A DNA stretch of 64,000 nt from Streptomyces sp. CB01249. GTDB taxonomy: Bacteria > Actinomycetota > Actinomycetes > Streptomycetales > Streptomycetaceae. Below, in pieces: positions 27,538-36,175 of this stretch; position 1 is the first letter of the stretch; every line of letters starts with the position of its first letter. The translations under genes were made by a program, and so were the position numbers. The notes beneath the pieces were generated by a model that worked only from the letters and a program-made list of their open reading frames with translations, searched no databases and was not told where the DNA came from. The stretch spans positions 1,484,155 to 1,548,154 of the forward strand of contig NZ_LISW01000001.1 in assembly GCF_001905735.1 (NCBI RefSeq), given 5' to 3'.

Positions 27538-28151
27538 TCGGCGGGCCGTTGATCCGGGTGACGGGTCATGCGTTCGACACTCGGCGCCCCCGCCCGCAGC
27601 CCGTCCGCCACCAGGTCGAAGAGGCGGGCGGCGCGGGGCTGCCAGTCGCTGTGCGGATCCAGTTGCCACAGGCCCGCTATGGCGAGCAGGAAGTCGTCCG
27701 GGGTCACCCCGGGGCGCAGCGTGCCCGCCGCCTCGTTCGCCGCCAGCAGGAGCGCGATCGCCTCGGTCACCGGACCGTGGCCGACCTGCGCCAGGCTGCC
27801 GTGCCCGCTGGTCGCCGCGCGCAGGGCGTCCGCCAGGCCCGCCTTCGCCATGGCGTACCGGGCGAGGCGGTCCAGCCACTCGCGCAGGGCGCGGTCGGCC
27901 GGGCGGTCGGCGAGCAGCTGGGCCGCCGCGTCGGCGACCTGCCGCATCTCGTACCGGTACACCTCAAGCACCAGCGCCTCGCGGTGCGGGAAGTTCCGGT
28001 AGAACGTGCCCTGGCCGACCCCGGCCTTCCGCGCGATCACGCTCACCGGGGTGTCCGCGGCCCGGGTCAGCTCGGCGAGCGCGACCGCCAGGATGCGTTC
28101 GCGGTTGCGCTGCGCGTCCGGGCGCGTGGGCGTGCTCCTCGCGTCCCGCAC
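27534..28151 (-). CDS. TetR-family repressor divergent from molybdenum hydroxylase operon
   Basis: 205 residues. The N-terminal helix-turn-helix reads 'RERILAVALAELTRAADTPV' and 'VIARKAGVGQGTFYRNFPHR'; the rest is the helical ligand-binding domain. It is transcribed away from the 2Fe-2S gene. The shared 237-bp region has two palindromes of the form CGGACAG..CTGTCCG that are probably its operators, so it likely represses both itself and the hydroxylase operon until a ligand (perhaps the hydroxylase substrate) binds. Confidence 0.9.
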   Translation of the reverse strand: MRDARSTPTRPDAQRNRERILAVALAELTRAADTPVSVIARKAGVGQGTFYRNFPHREALVLEVYRYEMRQVADAAAQLLADRPADRALREWLDRLARYAMAKAGLADALRAATSGHGSLAQVGHGPVTEAIALLLAANEAAGTLRPGVTPDDFLLAIAGLWQLDPHSDWQPRAARLFDLVADGLRAGAPSVERMTRHPDQRPAD

Positions 28152-28186
28152 CCTTCCCCCCTCCCGAGCCGCGGCCGGGGACGGCC

Positions 28187-28244
28187 TTGCTCGCCGGACA
28201 GCCGTCCGTTAGGTTCGACAACCAAGCGGACAGCTGTCCGCTTG
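28187..28244 (+). promoter_or_regulatory. promoter with two TetR-type operators for the hydroxylase operon
   Basis: TTGCTC (28187-28192), 17 nt, then TAGGTT (28210-28215) form a good actinomycete promoter. A near-palindrome CGGACAGCCGTCCG lies between the boxes (28195-28208). A perfect 22-bp palindrome centred on AGCGGACAGCTGTCCGCT spans 28223-28244 just after the expected start point. The placing suits repression by the divergent TetR protein. Confidence 0.65.
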
Positions 28245-28388
28245 TCTCCACCGCAGCGCCGGATCAGGCCACTTGACCGACCGGCTTCCGTCGGCCCCCC
28301 CACCCGCACGCCGCGCTCTCCGCCTCCCGCACCGGCCGCTCGCCGCCGGGCGCGGAGCGCTCGAAGCACCTGCGAAAGAAGGCTGATC

Positions 28389-28928
28389 ATGGCCCCATCG
28401 ACGTCCAGCACCGTCACCCTGCGCGTCAACGGCGAAAAATACACGCTGACCGTCGACCACCGCACCACCCTCCTCGACGCGTTGCGCGAACGGCTCGACC
28501 TGACCGGCACCAAGAAGGGGTGCGACCAGGGCCAGTGCGGCGCCTGTACGGTGCTGCTCGACGGCCGCAGGGCCGTGGCCTGCCTCCAACTCGCGGTGGC
28601 GGCCGAGGGGCGCGAGATCACCACCATCGAGGGCGTCGCGGACGGCGACCGCCTGCACCCCGTGCAGCAGGCGTTCCTGGACCTCGACGGATACCAGTGC
28701 GGCTACTGCACCCCGGGCCAGATCTGCTCCGCCCTCGCGGTCATCGAGGAGCACGCCGCCGGATGGCCCAGCGCCGTCACCGAGGACGTGCGGGCCGGGG
28801 CGCCCGCGCTCACCGCCGACGAGATCCGTGAGCGCATGAGCGGCAACCTCTGCCGCTGCGGGGCGTACGCACAGATCGTGCAGGCGGTCGCCCGCGCCGC
28901 CGACCAGGCCAAGGAGACCGTCGCATGA
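28389..28928 (+). CDS. molybdenum hydroxylase 2Fe-2S subunit (YagT-like)
   Basis: 179 residues with both iron-sulfur cluster motifs: the plant-ferredoxin type 'GCDQGQCGACTVLLDG' with a third Cys in 'AVACLQLAV', and the second cluster 'QCGYCTPGQICSA' with 'GNLCRCGAY'. It passes electrons between the molybdenum cofactor and FAD in xanthine dehydrogenase-type enzymes. No Tat signal peptide is seen (unlike E. coli YagT), so the enzyme is probably cytoplasmic. ATG 28389 follows GAAGG. It overlaps the FAD subunit gene by ATGA. Confidence 0.95.
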   Translation: MAPSTSSTVTLRVNGEKYTLTVDHRTTLLDALRERLDLTGTKKGCDQGQCGACTVLLDGRRAVACLQLAVAAEGREITTIEGVADGDRLHPVQQAFLDLDGYQCGYCTPGQICSALAVIEEHAAGWPSAVTEDVRAGAPALTADEIRERMSGNLCRCGAYAQIVQAVARAADQAKETVA

Positions 28929-29917
28929 GGGAGTTCGGCTACGAACGGGTCCATGACGTCGCCGGAGCGGTGGCCCTCCTCGGCGCCGACCCCGGCGCCC
29001 GGCTCCTCGGCGGCGGCACCAACCTGGTCGACCTGATGAAGGCGGGCGTGGAGCGCCCCAGCCTCCTCATCGACGTACGGGAACTCCCCCTGGACGAGGT
29101 CCGGTTCAGCCCCGAGGGCGGCCTGCGCATCGGTGCCACCGTCACCAACAGCGACCTGGCGGCCCACCCCGACGTGCGGCGCCACTATCCGGCCCTCTCC
29201 CAGGCGCTGCTCGCCGGAGCGTCCGGGCAGCTCCGCAACATGGCCACCGTCGGCGGCAACCTCCTCCAGCGCACCCGCTGCGGCTACTTCGCCGACCTCG
29301 CCAAACCCTGCAACAAACGCGCCCCCGGCACCGGCTGCCCCGCCCGCGCGGGCGACCACCGCAACCACGCCATCCTCGGCGCTTCGGACCACTGCGTCGC
29401 CACGCACCCCTCCGACATGGCGGTCGCGCTCGCGGCGTTCGAGGCGGTCGTCTCGTACGAAACGGCCGACGGACCGGGCGAGTTGCCGGTCGAGGAGTTC
29501 TACCTTCCGGTGGGCGACACCCCGCACATCGAGACCGCGCTGCCCGCCGGAGCCGTGATCACCGGCGTCACGCTGCCGCCCGCCCCGGCCGCCGCGCACT
29601 CCCGCTACCGCAAGGTGCGCGAGCGTGCCTCGTACGCCTTCGCGATCGGCTCGCTCGCCGCCGCCCTCGATGTACGCGACGGCGTCGTGCGCGACGTCCG
29701 CCTCGCGTTCGGGGCCGTCGCCTCCCGGCCGTGGCGGGCCCGCACCGCCGAACGGGCACTGACCGGCGGCCCGGCCGACGAGACCGCGTTCGCCGCGGCG
29801 GCCGACGCCGAACTGGCCGCTGCCCGGCCGCTGCCCGAGAACGGCTACAAGGTGACGCTGATGCGCAACCTCGTCGTCGCCGAGCTCACCCGACTCGCCG
29901 AGGAGGCCGTCCGATGA
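28925..29917 (+). CDS. molybdenum hydroxylase FAD-binding subunit (YagS-like)
   Basis: 330 residues. FAD-binding motifs: 'ARLLGGGTNLVDLMKAGVER' and 'GASGQLRNMATVGGNLLQRT', then Cys-rich 'RCGYFADLAKPCNKRAPGTG' and 'HCVATHPSDMAVALAAFEAV'. The last set is typical of YagS/CoxM-like subunits that carry an extra 4Fe-4S site. The C-terminal CO dehydrogenase flavoprotein domain is present. Overlaps by ATGA with both neighbours make a tight three-gene operon. Confidence 0.95.
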   Translation: MREFGYERVHDVAGAVALLGADPGARLLGGGTNLVDLMKAGVERPSLLIDVRELPLDEVRFSPEGGLRIGATVTNSDLAAHPDVRRHYPALSQALLAGASGQLRNMATVGGNLLQRTRCGYFADLAKPCNKRAPGTGCPARAGDHRNHAILGASDHCVATHPSDMAVALAAFEAVVSYETADGPGELPVEEFYLPVGDTPHIETALPAGAVITGVTLPPAPAAAHSRYRKVRERASYAFAIGSLAAALDVRDGVVRDVRLAFGAVASRPWRARTAERALTGGPADETAFAAAADAELAAARPLPENGYKVTLMRNLVVAELTRLAEEAVR

Positions 29918-32046
29918 CCACGACGACCGGCACCACCACCGCCACCGGGGCCGCGGGCTCGGGCCGCGCCCGGGTGGAGGGCCGCGACAAGGTCACCGGC
30001 GCCGCCCGGTACGCGGGCGAGATCCCCTTCGCCCGGCTCGCCCACGGCTGGCTGGTCCTCTCCACGATCGCCCGGGGCCGGATCACCGCCGTGGCGGACG
30101 AGCCCGTCCTCGCCCTGCCGGGCGTGCTCACCGTCCTCCACCACGGGAACGCCCCGCGCGTCGACACCGGCTACGTGGGCATGCTGGGCCGCCCCAACCC
30201 GGTCGTCGGGCTCTTCCAGAACGACCGGGTGCCGTTCGCGGGCTGGCCGGTGGCCCTCGTGGTGGCCGAGACCCCCGAACAGGCCCGGGAGGCCGCCGAG
30301 GCGCTGGTCGTCGGCTACGAGGAGGAACCGCACGACGTGGCGTTCCGCGCCGGGCGCGCCGACGCCTACCGGCCCGAGGACTCCCCGATGGTGCGGGCCG
30401 ACACGGAGAAGGGGGACCTCCGGGCGCGGATCGACGGGGCCGCCTTCGTCGTGGACGCGGAGTACACGACGCCGGAGGAACACCACTGCTCGATGGAGCC
30501 GCACGCCGCGACCGCCCGCTGGGACGACGGCCGGCTCGACGTCACGGACTCCAACCAGGGCAGCTCCTGGGTGGCCGGAGAACTCGCCCAGCTCTTCTCG
30601 CTCGACCCGTCCTCGGTGCGGGTGCGCTCCGAACACATCGGCGGCGCCTTCGGATCGAAGGGCCTGAGTGTCCATCAGGTCGCCGCCGTCATGGCGACCA
30701 CGACCCTCCAGCGGCCCGTACGCGTCGTCATGACCCGGCGTCAGATGTTCTCGCTCGTCGGTTACCGCAGCCCCACCGCCCAGCGTGTCAGGGTCGCGGC
30801 CGACTCCGACGGCCGACTGTGCGCCTTCGACCACGAGGCGCTGAACCTCACGTCCAGCGTGCATGAGTTCATCGAGACGAGCGCCGTGCTCGGCCGGGTG
30901 CTGTACGACGCCGACGCGCACCGCACCCGGCACCGGGTCCTGCGGCTCGACGTGCCCACGCCGACCTGGATGCGCGCCCCCGGCGAGGCACCCGGCTCCT
31001 TCGCCATCGAGTCGGCCCTCGACGAACTCGCCGAGAAGTGCGGCGTGGACCCCATCGCCCTGCGGGCGCGTAACGAACCCGTCACCGGCCCGGTCTCGGG
31101 TCTGCCCTTCAGCAGCCGCAACCTGCTCGCCTGCTTCGAGGAGGGTGCCCGCCGGTTCGGCTGGGCGGACCGCGATCCGCGCCCCGGCCTGCGCCGCGAA
31201 GGCCGCTGGCTGATCGGGACCGGGACGGCCGCGGCCTCCTACCCCTCGGGCGTCGGCCGCTCCACCGCCGCCGTCACCGCCGAGGCCGACGGCACCTTCA
31301 CCGTACGGGTCAACGCGTCGGACATCGGCACCGGAGCCCGCACCGCCATGACGCTCGTCGCCGCCGAAGCGCTCCGGGCGGACCCGGACCGGGTGCAGGT
31401 GCGCATCGGCGACAGCGACCTGGGCCACGCGATGATCGCGGGCGGCTCCACCGGCACCCGCTCCTGGGGCTGGGCGGTGCGCCTCGCGGCGGCCGACCTC
31501 CGCGAACGGCTGGCACTGGGCGGCGGCATCCCGCCCGAGGGGATCACCGCCCGCGCGGACACCGCCGACGCCATCGCCGCCCTGCCGCAGCAGGAACGGC
31601 ACTCGTTCGGCGCCCAGTTCGCCGAGGTCGCCGTCGACGTCACCACCGGCGAGGTACGGGCCCGCCGCCTGCTGGGCATCTTCGCGGCGGGCACCATCGT
31701 CAACCCCCTCACCGCCCGCAGTCAGCTCATCGGCGGCATGACCTGGGGCCTGTCCATGGCGCTCCACGAGGAGGCGGTCCGCGACGCGGCGACCGGCGGC
31801 CACGTCAACGCCGACCTCGCCGGATACCACGTCGCCTCGCACGCCGATGTGCCGCTCATCGAGGCGGACTGGGTGGAGGACCCGGTGCCCGGCGACCCCG
31901 TCGGCATCAAGGGCATCGGCGAGATCGGCATCGTGGGCGTCGCCGCCGCCCTCGCCAACGCGGTGTGGCACGCGACGGGCGTACGCCACCGCGACCTGCC
32001 GATCCGCCCGGACCGCGTCCTGCGAGCGGCGGCCGGACACCCCTAG
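29914..32046 (+). CDS. molybdenum hydroxylase Moco-binding large subunit (YagR-like)
   Basis: 710 residues from the ATG at 29914. It has the xanthine dehydrogenase large-subunit pattern: 'RVEGRDKVTGAARYAGEIPF', 'EEHHCSMEPHAATARW', 'SEHIGGAFGSKGLSVHQVAA', 'PTWMRAPGEAPGSFAIESAL' and a C-terminal 'GIKGIGEIGIVGVAAALANA' with the catalytic Glu in 'KGIGEIG'. Substrate cannot be told from sequence; YagR relatives oxidise aromatic aldehydes. No dedicated maturation (XdhC-like) gene is in the window. Its stop codon lies inside the terminator hairpin that follows. Confidence 0.95.
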   Translation: MTTTTGTTTATGAAGSGRARVEGRDKVTGAARYAGEIPFARLAHGWLVLSTIARGRITAVADEPVLALPGVLTVLHHGNAPRVDTGYVGMLGRPNPVVGLFQNDRVPFAGWPVALVVAETPEQAREAAEALVVGYEEEPHDVAFRAGRADAYRPEDSPMVRADTEKGDLRARIDGAAFVVDAEYTTPEEHHCSMEPHAATARWDDGRLDVTDSNQGSSWVAGELAQLFSLDPSSVRVRSEHIGGAFGSKGLSVHQVAAVMATTTLQRPVRVVMTRRQMFSLVGYRSPTAQRVRVAADSDGRLCAFDHEALNLTSSVHEFIETSAVLGRVLYDADAHRTRHRVLRLDVPTPTWMRAPGEAPGSFAIESALDELAEKCGVDPIALRARNEPVTGPVSGLPFSSRNLLACFEEGARRFGWADRDPRPGLRREGRWLIGTGTAAASYPSGVGRSTAAVTAEADGTFTVRVNASDIGTGARTAMTLVAAEALRADPDRVQVRIGDSDLGHAMIAGGSTGTRSWGWAVRLAAADLRERLALGGGIPPEGITARADTADAIAALPQQERHSFGAQFAEVAVDVTTGEVRARRLLGIFAAGTIVNPLTARSQLIGGMTWGLSMALHEEAVRDAATGGHVNADLAGYHVASHADVPLIEADWVEDPVPGDPVGIKGIGEIGIVGVAAALANAVWHATGVRHRDLPIRPDRVLRAAAGHP

Positions 32047-32068
32047 AGCGTTTCCCGAAACGCTCTAG
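32043..32068. terminator. bidirectional terminator containing both stop codons
   Basis: A perfect 12-bp inverted repeat (CTAGAGCGTTTC / GAAACGCTCTAG) with a 2-nt centre. The TAG of the hydroxylase gene is at 32044-32046 in one arm and the reverse-strand TAG of the ABC-F gene is at 32065-32067 in the other arm, so one element ends both convergent genes. Confidence 0.8.
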
Positions 32069-33675
32069 TCGCCCAGCCGCACCTCGCGCCCCCGCCAACG
32101 ACGCCGCAGCCAGCGGTCGTGGCTGGCGACCACGACCGCGCCCGGCCCGGGCCCCAGCGCCTCCTCCAGCTCGTCGCACAGCGCGGGGGAGAGGTGGTTG
32201 GTCGGTTCGTCGAGCAGCAGCAGCTCCGGCGGGCGGGCCATCAGTAGCGCGAGCGCGAGCCTGCGCCGCTGGCCCGCCGACAGCTGCCGCACCTCCTTGC
32301 CCAGGTCCGCCTCGCGCAGCAGCCCGAGCGAGACCAACGGCACCAGCTCCGCCCGGTCGGCGCCCAGCACCCGTACATAGGTGTCGGCGACGGTCCGGTC
32401 CGGCCGGGCGAACACGCTGTCCTGCGCGAGCACCCCGACGGTGAGACCCGGCCGCCGGACCACCTCGCCGAACGCCACCGGCCGGCCCGCGAGCACCGCG
32501 ATCAGCGTCGACTTCCCCGTGCCGTTGCCGCCCGTGACCAGCAGCCGGTCGGACGCCTCGACGTCGAGCTCGTCGATGGCCAGCCGGCCGGGGAACCGCA
32601 CCCCGCGCAGGGACACCAGCGTGCCCGGCTCGGACGGCCGGGCCCGCTCGGGGTACCGGAACCGCAGCGGACTGGGCGGTTCGGCGACCTGGCCGCGCTC
32701 CGCCTCGTCCAGGCGGCGGGTCGCGTTGCGGACCCGGCGCGCGATCTGGCTCTGCACCCGGCCCGCCCGCACCCCATACCCCATCTTCTCGTTGTCGCGG
32801 GGCCCCCGGTCGGGCGCGACCTGGCGCGCGGTCACCGCCGCCGACCGGCGCAGCTCCCCGATCTCCTCCTGCTCCTCGGCGTACCGGCGCTCCCACCGGG
32901 CCCGCTCCGCCCGCTTCTCCGCCAGGTACGCGCTGTACCCGCCGCCGTACCGTACGGGCCCGTCGACCGCCGGATCCAGGTCGATGAGGTCCGTGCAGAC
33001 GGCGTCCAGGAACGCCCGGTCGTGGCCGGCGACCACCACGGGCCCCGGCATCGTGCGCAGCTGCTCCTCCACGAACGCGGCGGCCTCGTCGTCCAGATGA
33101 TTGGTCGGTTCGTCGAGGAGCAGGGCGGCCGGCCGCCGCACCAGCAGCGCGGCGAGCGCCAGCCGGCCGCGCTGCCCGCCCGAGAGCGAGCGGATCGTCC
33201 GGCCGTGCGGCAGGGAGCCGAGCCCGAGACCGTCGAGCACGACGGCCGCGCGCCGGTCGGCGTCCCAAGCCTCCCGCTCCTCCGCCTGTTCGAGCCGTCC
33301 GCCGTACGTCTCCAGGAGCTCCGCGTACTCCGGAGCGTCCTCCGGCGTACGGGAGAGCAGACCGGAGAGCCGGTCCAGTTCGGCGAGATCGGCCCGCGCC
33401 TCGCGCAGCGCGTCGTCCAGGACGCCCGCGAGGGTGGAGCCCGCGTCGAACGGCATCTCCTGGTGCAGGAATCCCACATCGGCGGGGCGGGTGACCTGTC
33501 CGGCGTCGGGTTCGTCCACCCCGGCGAGCAGCCGCAGGAGTGTCGACTTGCCGACACCGTTCTCTCCGATGAGGCCGATGCGGTCGCCGGGCGACGCGGT
33601 GAGCGAGACCCCGTCCAGGACACGCTTCGTACCGAGGACGCGGACCAGGTCGTGGGCGTGGAGGGCGCTGCTCAT
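32065..33675 (-). CDS. ABC-F family ATPase (ribosome-associated), second of a pair
   Basis: 536 residues from the ATG at 33675. Two ABC domains with no membrane part: Walker A GENGVGKST and GGNGTGKST, signatures LSGGQRGRLALA and LSAGQRRRLALA, Walker B LLLDEPTNHL twice, and a charged linker between. ABC-F proteins act on ribosomes; in Streptomyces many protect against macrolide, lincosamide or pleuromutilin drugs, others act in translation control. The start overlaps the stop of the upstream ABC-F gene by 4 nt. Whether it gives resistance cannot be told from sequence. Confidence 0.9.
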   Translation of the reverse strand: MSSALHAHDLVRVLGTKRVLDGVSLTASPGDRIGLIGENGVGKSTLLRLLAGVDEPDAGQVTRPADVGFLHQEMPFDAGSTLAGVLDDALREARADLAELDRLSGLLSRTPEDAPEYAELLETYGGRLEQAEEREAWDADRRAAVVLDGLGLGSLPHGRTIRSLSGGQRGRLALAALLVRRPAALLLDEPTNHLDDEAAAFVEEQLRTMPGPVVVAGHDRAFLDAVCTDLIDLDPAVDGPVRYGGGYSAYLAEKRAERARWERRYAEEQEEIGELRRSAAVTARQVAPDRGPRDNEKMGYGVRAGRVQSQIARRVRNATRRLDEAERGQVAEPPSPLRFRYPERARPSEPGTLVSLRGVRFPGRLAIDELDVEASDRLLVTGGNGTGKSTLIAVLAGRPVAFGEVVRRPGLTVGVLAQDSVFARPDRTVADTYVRVLGADRAELVPLVSLGLLREADLGKEVRQLSAGQRRRLALALLMARPPELLLLDEPTNHLSPALCDELEEALGPGPGAVVVASHDRWLRRRWRGREVRLGD

Positions 33676-35306
33676 GCTTCCGGTGCCCCCGTCTCCCGCA
33701 GCTCCCCGTCCGCCAGCCGCAACCACCTGCTCACTCCGATCCGTTCCAGGAACCGTTCGTCGTGGCTGACCACCACGAAGGCGCCCCGATAGGAGGCGAG
33801 CGCGCTCTCCAGCTGGCCGGCGCTCACCAGGTCCAGGTTGTTCGTCGGCTCGTCCAGGAGCAGCAGCTGCGGGGCCGGTTCCGCGCACAGGACGCAGGCC
33901 AGGGTGGCCCGCAGCCGCTCGCCGCCGGACAGCACGCCGACCGGCAGATGGGCGCGGTCGCCGCGGAAGAGGAAGCGCGCGAGCAGGTTCATCCGCTCGG
34001 CCTCGTCCCGGTGCGGGGCGTACGCGGCGAAGTTCTCGGCCACCGTGCGTCCGAGGTCGAGCAGGTCGAGGCGTTGCGAGAGGTAGGCGATCCGCCCGTC
34101 GGCCCGCCGGATCGACCCGCCGTCCGGCTCCAGGTCCCCGTTGACCAGCCGCAGCAAGGTGCTCTTGCCCGCGCCGTTGGGCCCGGTCAGCGCGATGCGC
34201 TCGGGGCCCCGGATCGTCAGGCCGACGCCCTCGCCGGAGAACTGCTCCCGGCCGCCGAGGCGCACCCGCAGCTCCTCGGCGAGCAGCACGGTGCGACCGG
34301 CGGGCACATCGGTGTCCGGCAGATCGAGCGTGATGCGCTGCTCGTCGCGTACCGCACGCCCCGCCTCGTCCAGGCGGGCCTGTGCCTCGCCGACCCGGGC
34401 GGCGTGCGTCTGGCCGGACTTGCCGGCGGCCTCCTGGGCGCCGCGCTTCATGTTCCCGGCGAAGATGCGGGGCAGGCCCGCGTTCTTGAGGTTGCGGGCC
34501 GCGTTGCTCGCGCGCCGGTCGGCCCGCTCGCGGGCCTGCTGCATCTCGCGCTTCTCCCGCTTCAACTCCTGTTCGGCGTTGCGGACGTTCTTCTCCGCCA
34601 CCTCCTGCTCGGCTCGCACGGCTTCCTCGTACGCCGTGAAGTTGCCGCCGTACAGCCGCAGTTCCGACGGACCGAGTTCGGCGATGCGGTCCATGCGGTC
34701 CAGGAGCGCGCGGTCGTGGCTGACGAGCAGCAGCGTCCCGTTCCACGACTCCAGCGTGTCGTAGAGGCGGAGCCGCGCGTCGAGATCGAGGTTGTTCGTC
34801 GGCTCGTCGAGCAGCAGCACGTCCGGCCGCTTGAGCAGCTGGGCCGCGAGGCCGAGCGAGACGACCTGCCCTCCGCTGAGCGTGCCGATGCTGCGGTCCA
34901 GGGCGATGCCGTCCAGGCCGAGCCGGTCGAGCTGGGCGCGCGTGCGCTCCTCGATGTCCCAGTCGTCGCCGATGACCGCGAAGTGTTTCTCGTCCACGTC
35001 ACCGGACTCCACGGCGTCCAGCGCGCGGATCACCGCTTCGACGCCCAGAACCTCGGAGACCGACAGGTCACCGGTCAGGGGGAGGCTCTGCGGGAGGTAG
35101 CCGAGGGTGCCGTCGACGGTGACGGAACCGGCGCCCGGCCGCAGCTCACCGGCGAGCAGCTTGAGCAGGGTGCTCTTCCCGGAGCCGTTGGGGGCGACGA
35201 GACCGGTGCGGCCGCTGCCCACGCTGAAGGACAGGCCGGAGAAGACGGGGGTGTCGTCCGGCCAGGAGAAGGAGAGGTTCGAGCAGATGAGGGATGCGTC
35301 GGACAT
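33672..35306 (-). CDS. ABC-F family ATPase (ribosome-associated), first of a pair
   Basis: 544 residues. Walker A PNGSGKSTL and PNGAGKSTL, signatures LSGGQVVSLGLA and LSGGERLRATLA, Walker B LLLDEPTNNLD twice. An Arg/Lys/Glu-rich linker of about 80 residues ('REKREMQQARERADRRASNA' on the coding strand reads as 'KREKREMQQARERADRR') is long enough to reach toward the peptidyl-transferase centre, as in resistance ABC-Fs. It is preceded by a leader with a 9-codon upstream ORF and hairpins, the layout expected for antibiotic-induced ribosome-mediated attenuation. It is coupled to the second ABC-F gene. Confidence 0.9.
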   Translation of the reverse strand: MSDASLICSNLSFSWPDDTPVFSGLSFSVGSGRTGLVAPNGSGKSTLLKLLAGELRPGAGSVTVDGTLGYLPQSLPLTGDLSVSEVLGVEAVIRALDAVESGDVDEKHFAVIGDDWDIEERTRAQLDRLGLDGIALDRSIGTLSGGQVVSLGLAAQLLKRPDVLLLDEPTNNLDLDARLRLYDTLESWNGTLLLVSHDRALLDRMDRIAELGPSELRLYGGNFTAYEEAVRAEQEVAEKNVRNAEQELKREKREMQQARERADRRASNAARNLKNAGLPRIFAGNMKRGAQEAAGKSGQTHAARVGEAQARLDEAGRAVRDEQRITLDLPDTDVPAGRTVLLAEELRVRLGGREQFSGEGVGLTIRGPERIALTGPNGAGKSTLLRLVNGDLEPDGGSIRRADGRIAYLSQRLDLLDLGRTVAENFAAYAPHRDEAERMNLLARFLFRGDRAHLPVGVLSGGERLRATLACVLCAEPAPQLLLLDEPTNNLDLVSAGQLESALASYRGAFVVVSHDERFLERIGVSRWLRLADGELRETGAPEA

Positions 35307-35390
35307 ACGGGGACCTCGCGTGTGAATCCGGGAACGGCAGACACCACGGCCCCGGAGAAATGGTCTGAGGGAACAACGACATGGCCACTG

Positions 35391-35443
35391 CGGCGGCGCC
35401 CTGGGCGCCCGCTGCGGCTATGGAGCTCCGGGATCACCCGGAG
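35391..35443 (-). promoter_or_regulatory. leader hairpins upstream of the ABC-F genes (possible attenuator)
   Basis: The 5' region of the ABC-F message has a 7-bp hairpin CTCCGGG-TGAT-CCCGGAG (35426-35443) whose loop holds the stop codon of the small upstream ORF. A second stem follows, GGCGCCC-A-GGGCGCC, inside a larger GC-rich repeat (35391-35416). Stalling of a ribosome on the small ORF would prevent the first hairpin. No T-tract follows, so a Rho-type or translational mechanism is as likely as an intrinsic terminator. Confidence 0.45.
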
Positions 35444-35463
35444 ATGTCGTCGTCGCCTGCCAT
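35434..35463 (-). CDS. 9-residue upstream ORF (MAGDDDISG) in the ABC-F leader
   Basis: ATG at 35463 is preceded by a strong GAGGAG site 7 nt upstream and ends with TGA at 35436-35434, about 127 nt before the first ABC-F gene. The good ribosome site on so short a frame, with the stop codon in a hairpin loop, suggests a regulatory leader peptide. Confidence 0.5.
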   Translation of the reverse strand: MAGDDDISG

Positions 35464-35533
35464 GTCTGGTCTCCTCGTACACGCTGAACGGCCCGTCGAG
35501 CTTAGCAGCCGTCCCCGTTCACGGCCTTCCGAT

Positions 35534-36130
35534 TCAGGTGCGCGCCCGTCGGCGCAGGTCGGCGATGCCCTGGTCCAGGGCCGCCTCCAGGTGTCCCAGG
35601 CCGCCGGTGGACAGCAGGATCACCACACCGCCCTGGATCCCGGCCAGCAGGGCCGCCGCCGAGCGGTCCGCGTCCCGGTCGGCGTCGATCTCGCCGATCG
35701 ACTGCATGTGCCGGATTCCGGCGGCCAGCGCGTCCTGCCAGCGTCGCAGCAGTTCGGTGGCGACGGCCTGCGCGCCCGACGAGGCCGGCCCGATCCGCGA
35801 GACGGCGATGTCGAGCGGACACTCCCGGCCCTGCTCGCGGTAGCGGGCGACGACCTTGTCGCGCCAGCTCAGCCAGGCCGGCCACGAGGTGAGGGCGCTC
35901 AGCTCCGGCTGCTGGTCGTCGATCACCCGGTCCGCCTCGTGGTGGGCGACGGCCAGCATCAACTCGTCCTTCCCGCCGGGGAAGTAGTGGAACAGCTGGC
36001 TCTTGCTGGTCGACGTGAGCGCCAGGACGTCATCGAGCGTCAGCGTGAACACACCGTGCCGCCGGATCGCAGTGGCGGCGCCTTCGACGATGCGCTGTTT
36101 GGTCGCGGCGCCCTTGGCGGTCAGCGGCAC
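35534..36130 (-). CDS. TetR-family regulator
   Basis: 198 residues. The helix-turn-helix reads 'KQRIVEGAATAIRRHGVFTL' then 'DVLALTSTSKSQLFHYFPGG'; the C-terminal domain resembles TetR_C of the 'REQGRECPLDIAVSRIGPAS' type (a Cys-containing stretch shared by quinone/electrophile-sensing regulators such as YxaF/LmrA). It lies 45 nt downstream of the quinone oxidoreductase gene on the same strand, so it probably controls that operon through the palindrome at 37214-37229. Confidence 0.88.
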   Translation of the reverse strand: MPLTAKGAATKQRIVEGAATAIRRHGVFTLTLDDVLALTSTSKSQLFHYFPGGKDELMLAVAHHEADRVIDDQQPELSALTSWPAWLSWRDKVVARYREQGRECPLDIAVSRIGPASSGAQAVATELLRRWQDALAAGIRHMQSIGEIDADRDADRSAAALLAGIQGGVVILLSTGGLGHLEAALDQGIADLRRRART

Positions 36131-36175
36131 GATGTCTCTCCTTCTCCGCGGTCATGAACGGGTCCGTGCGTGCGC

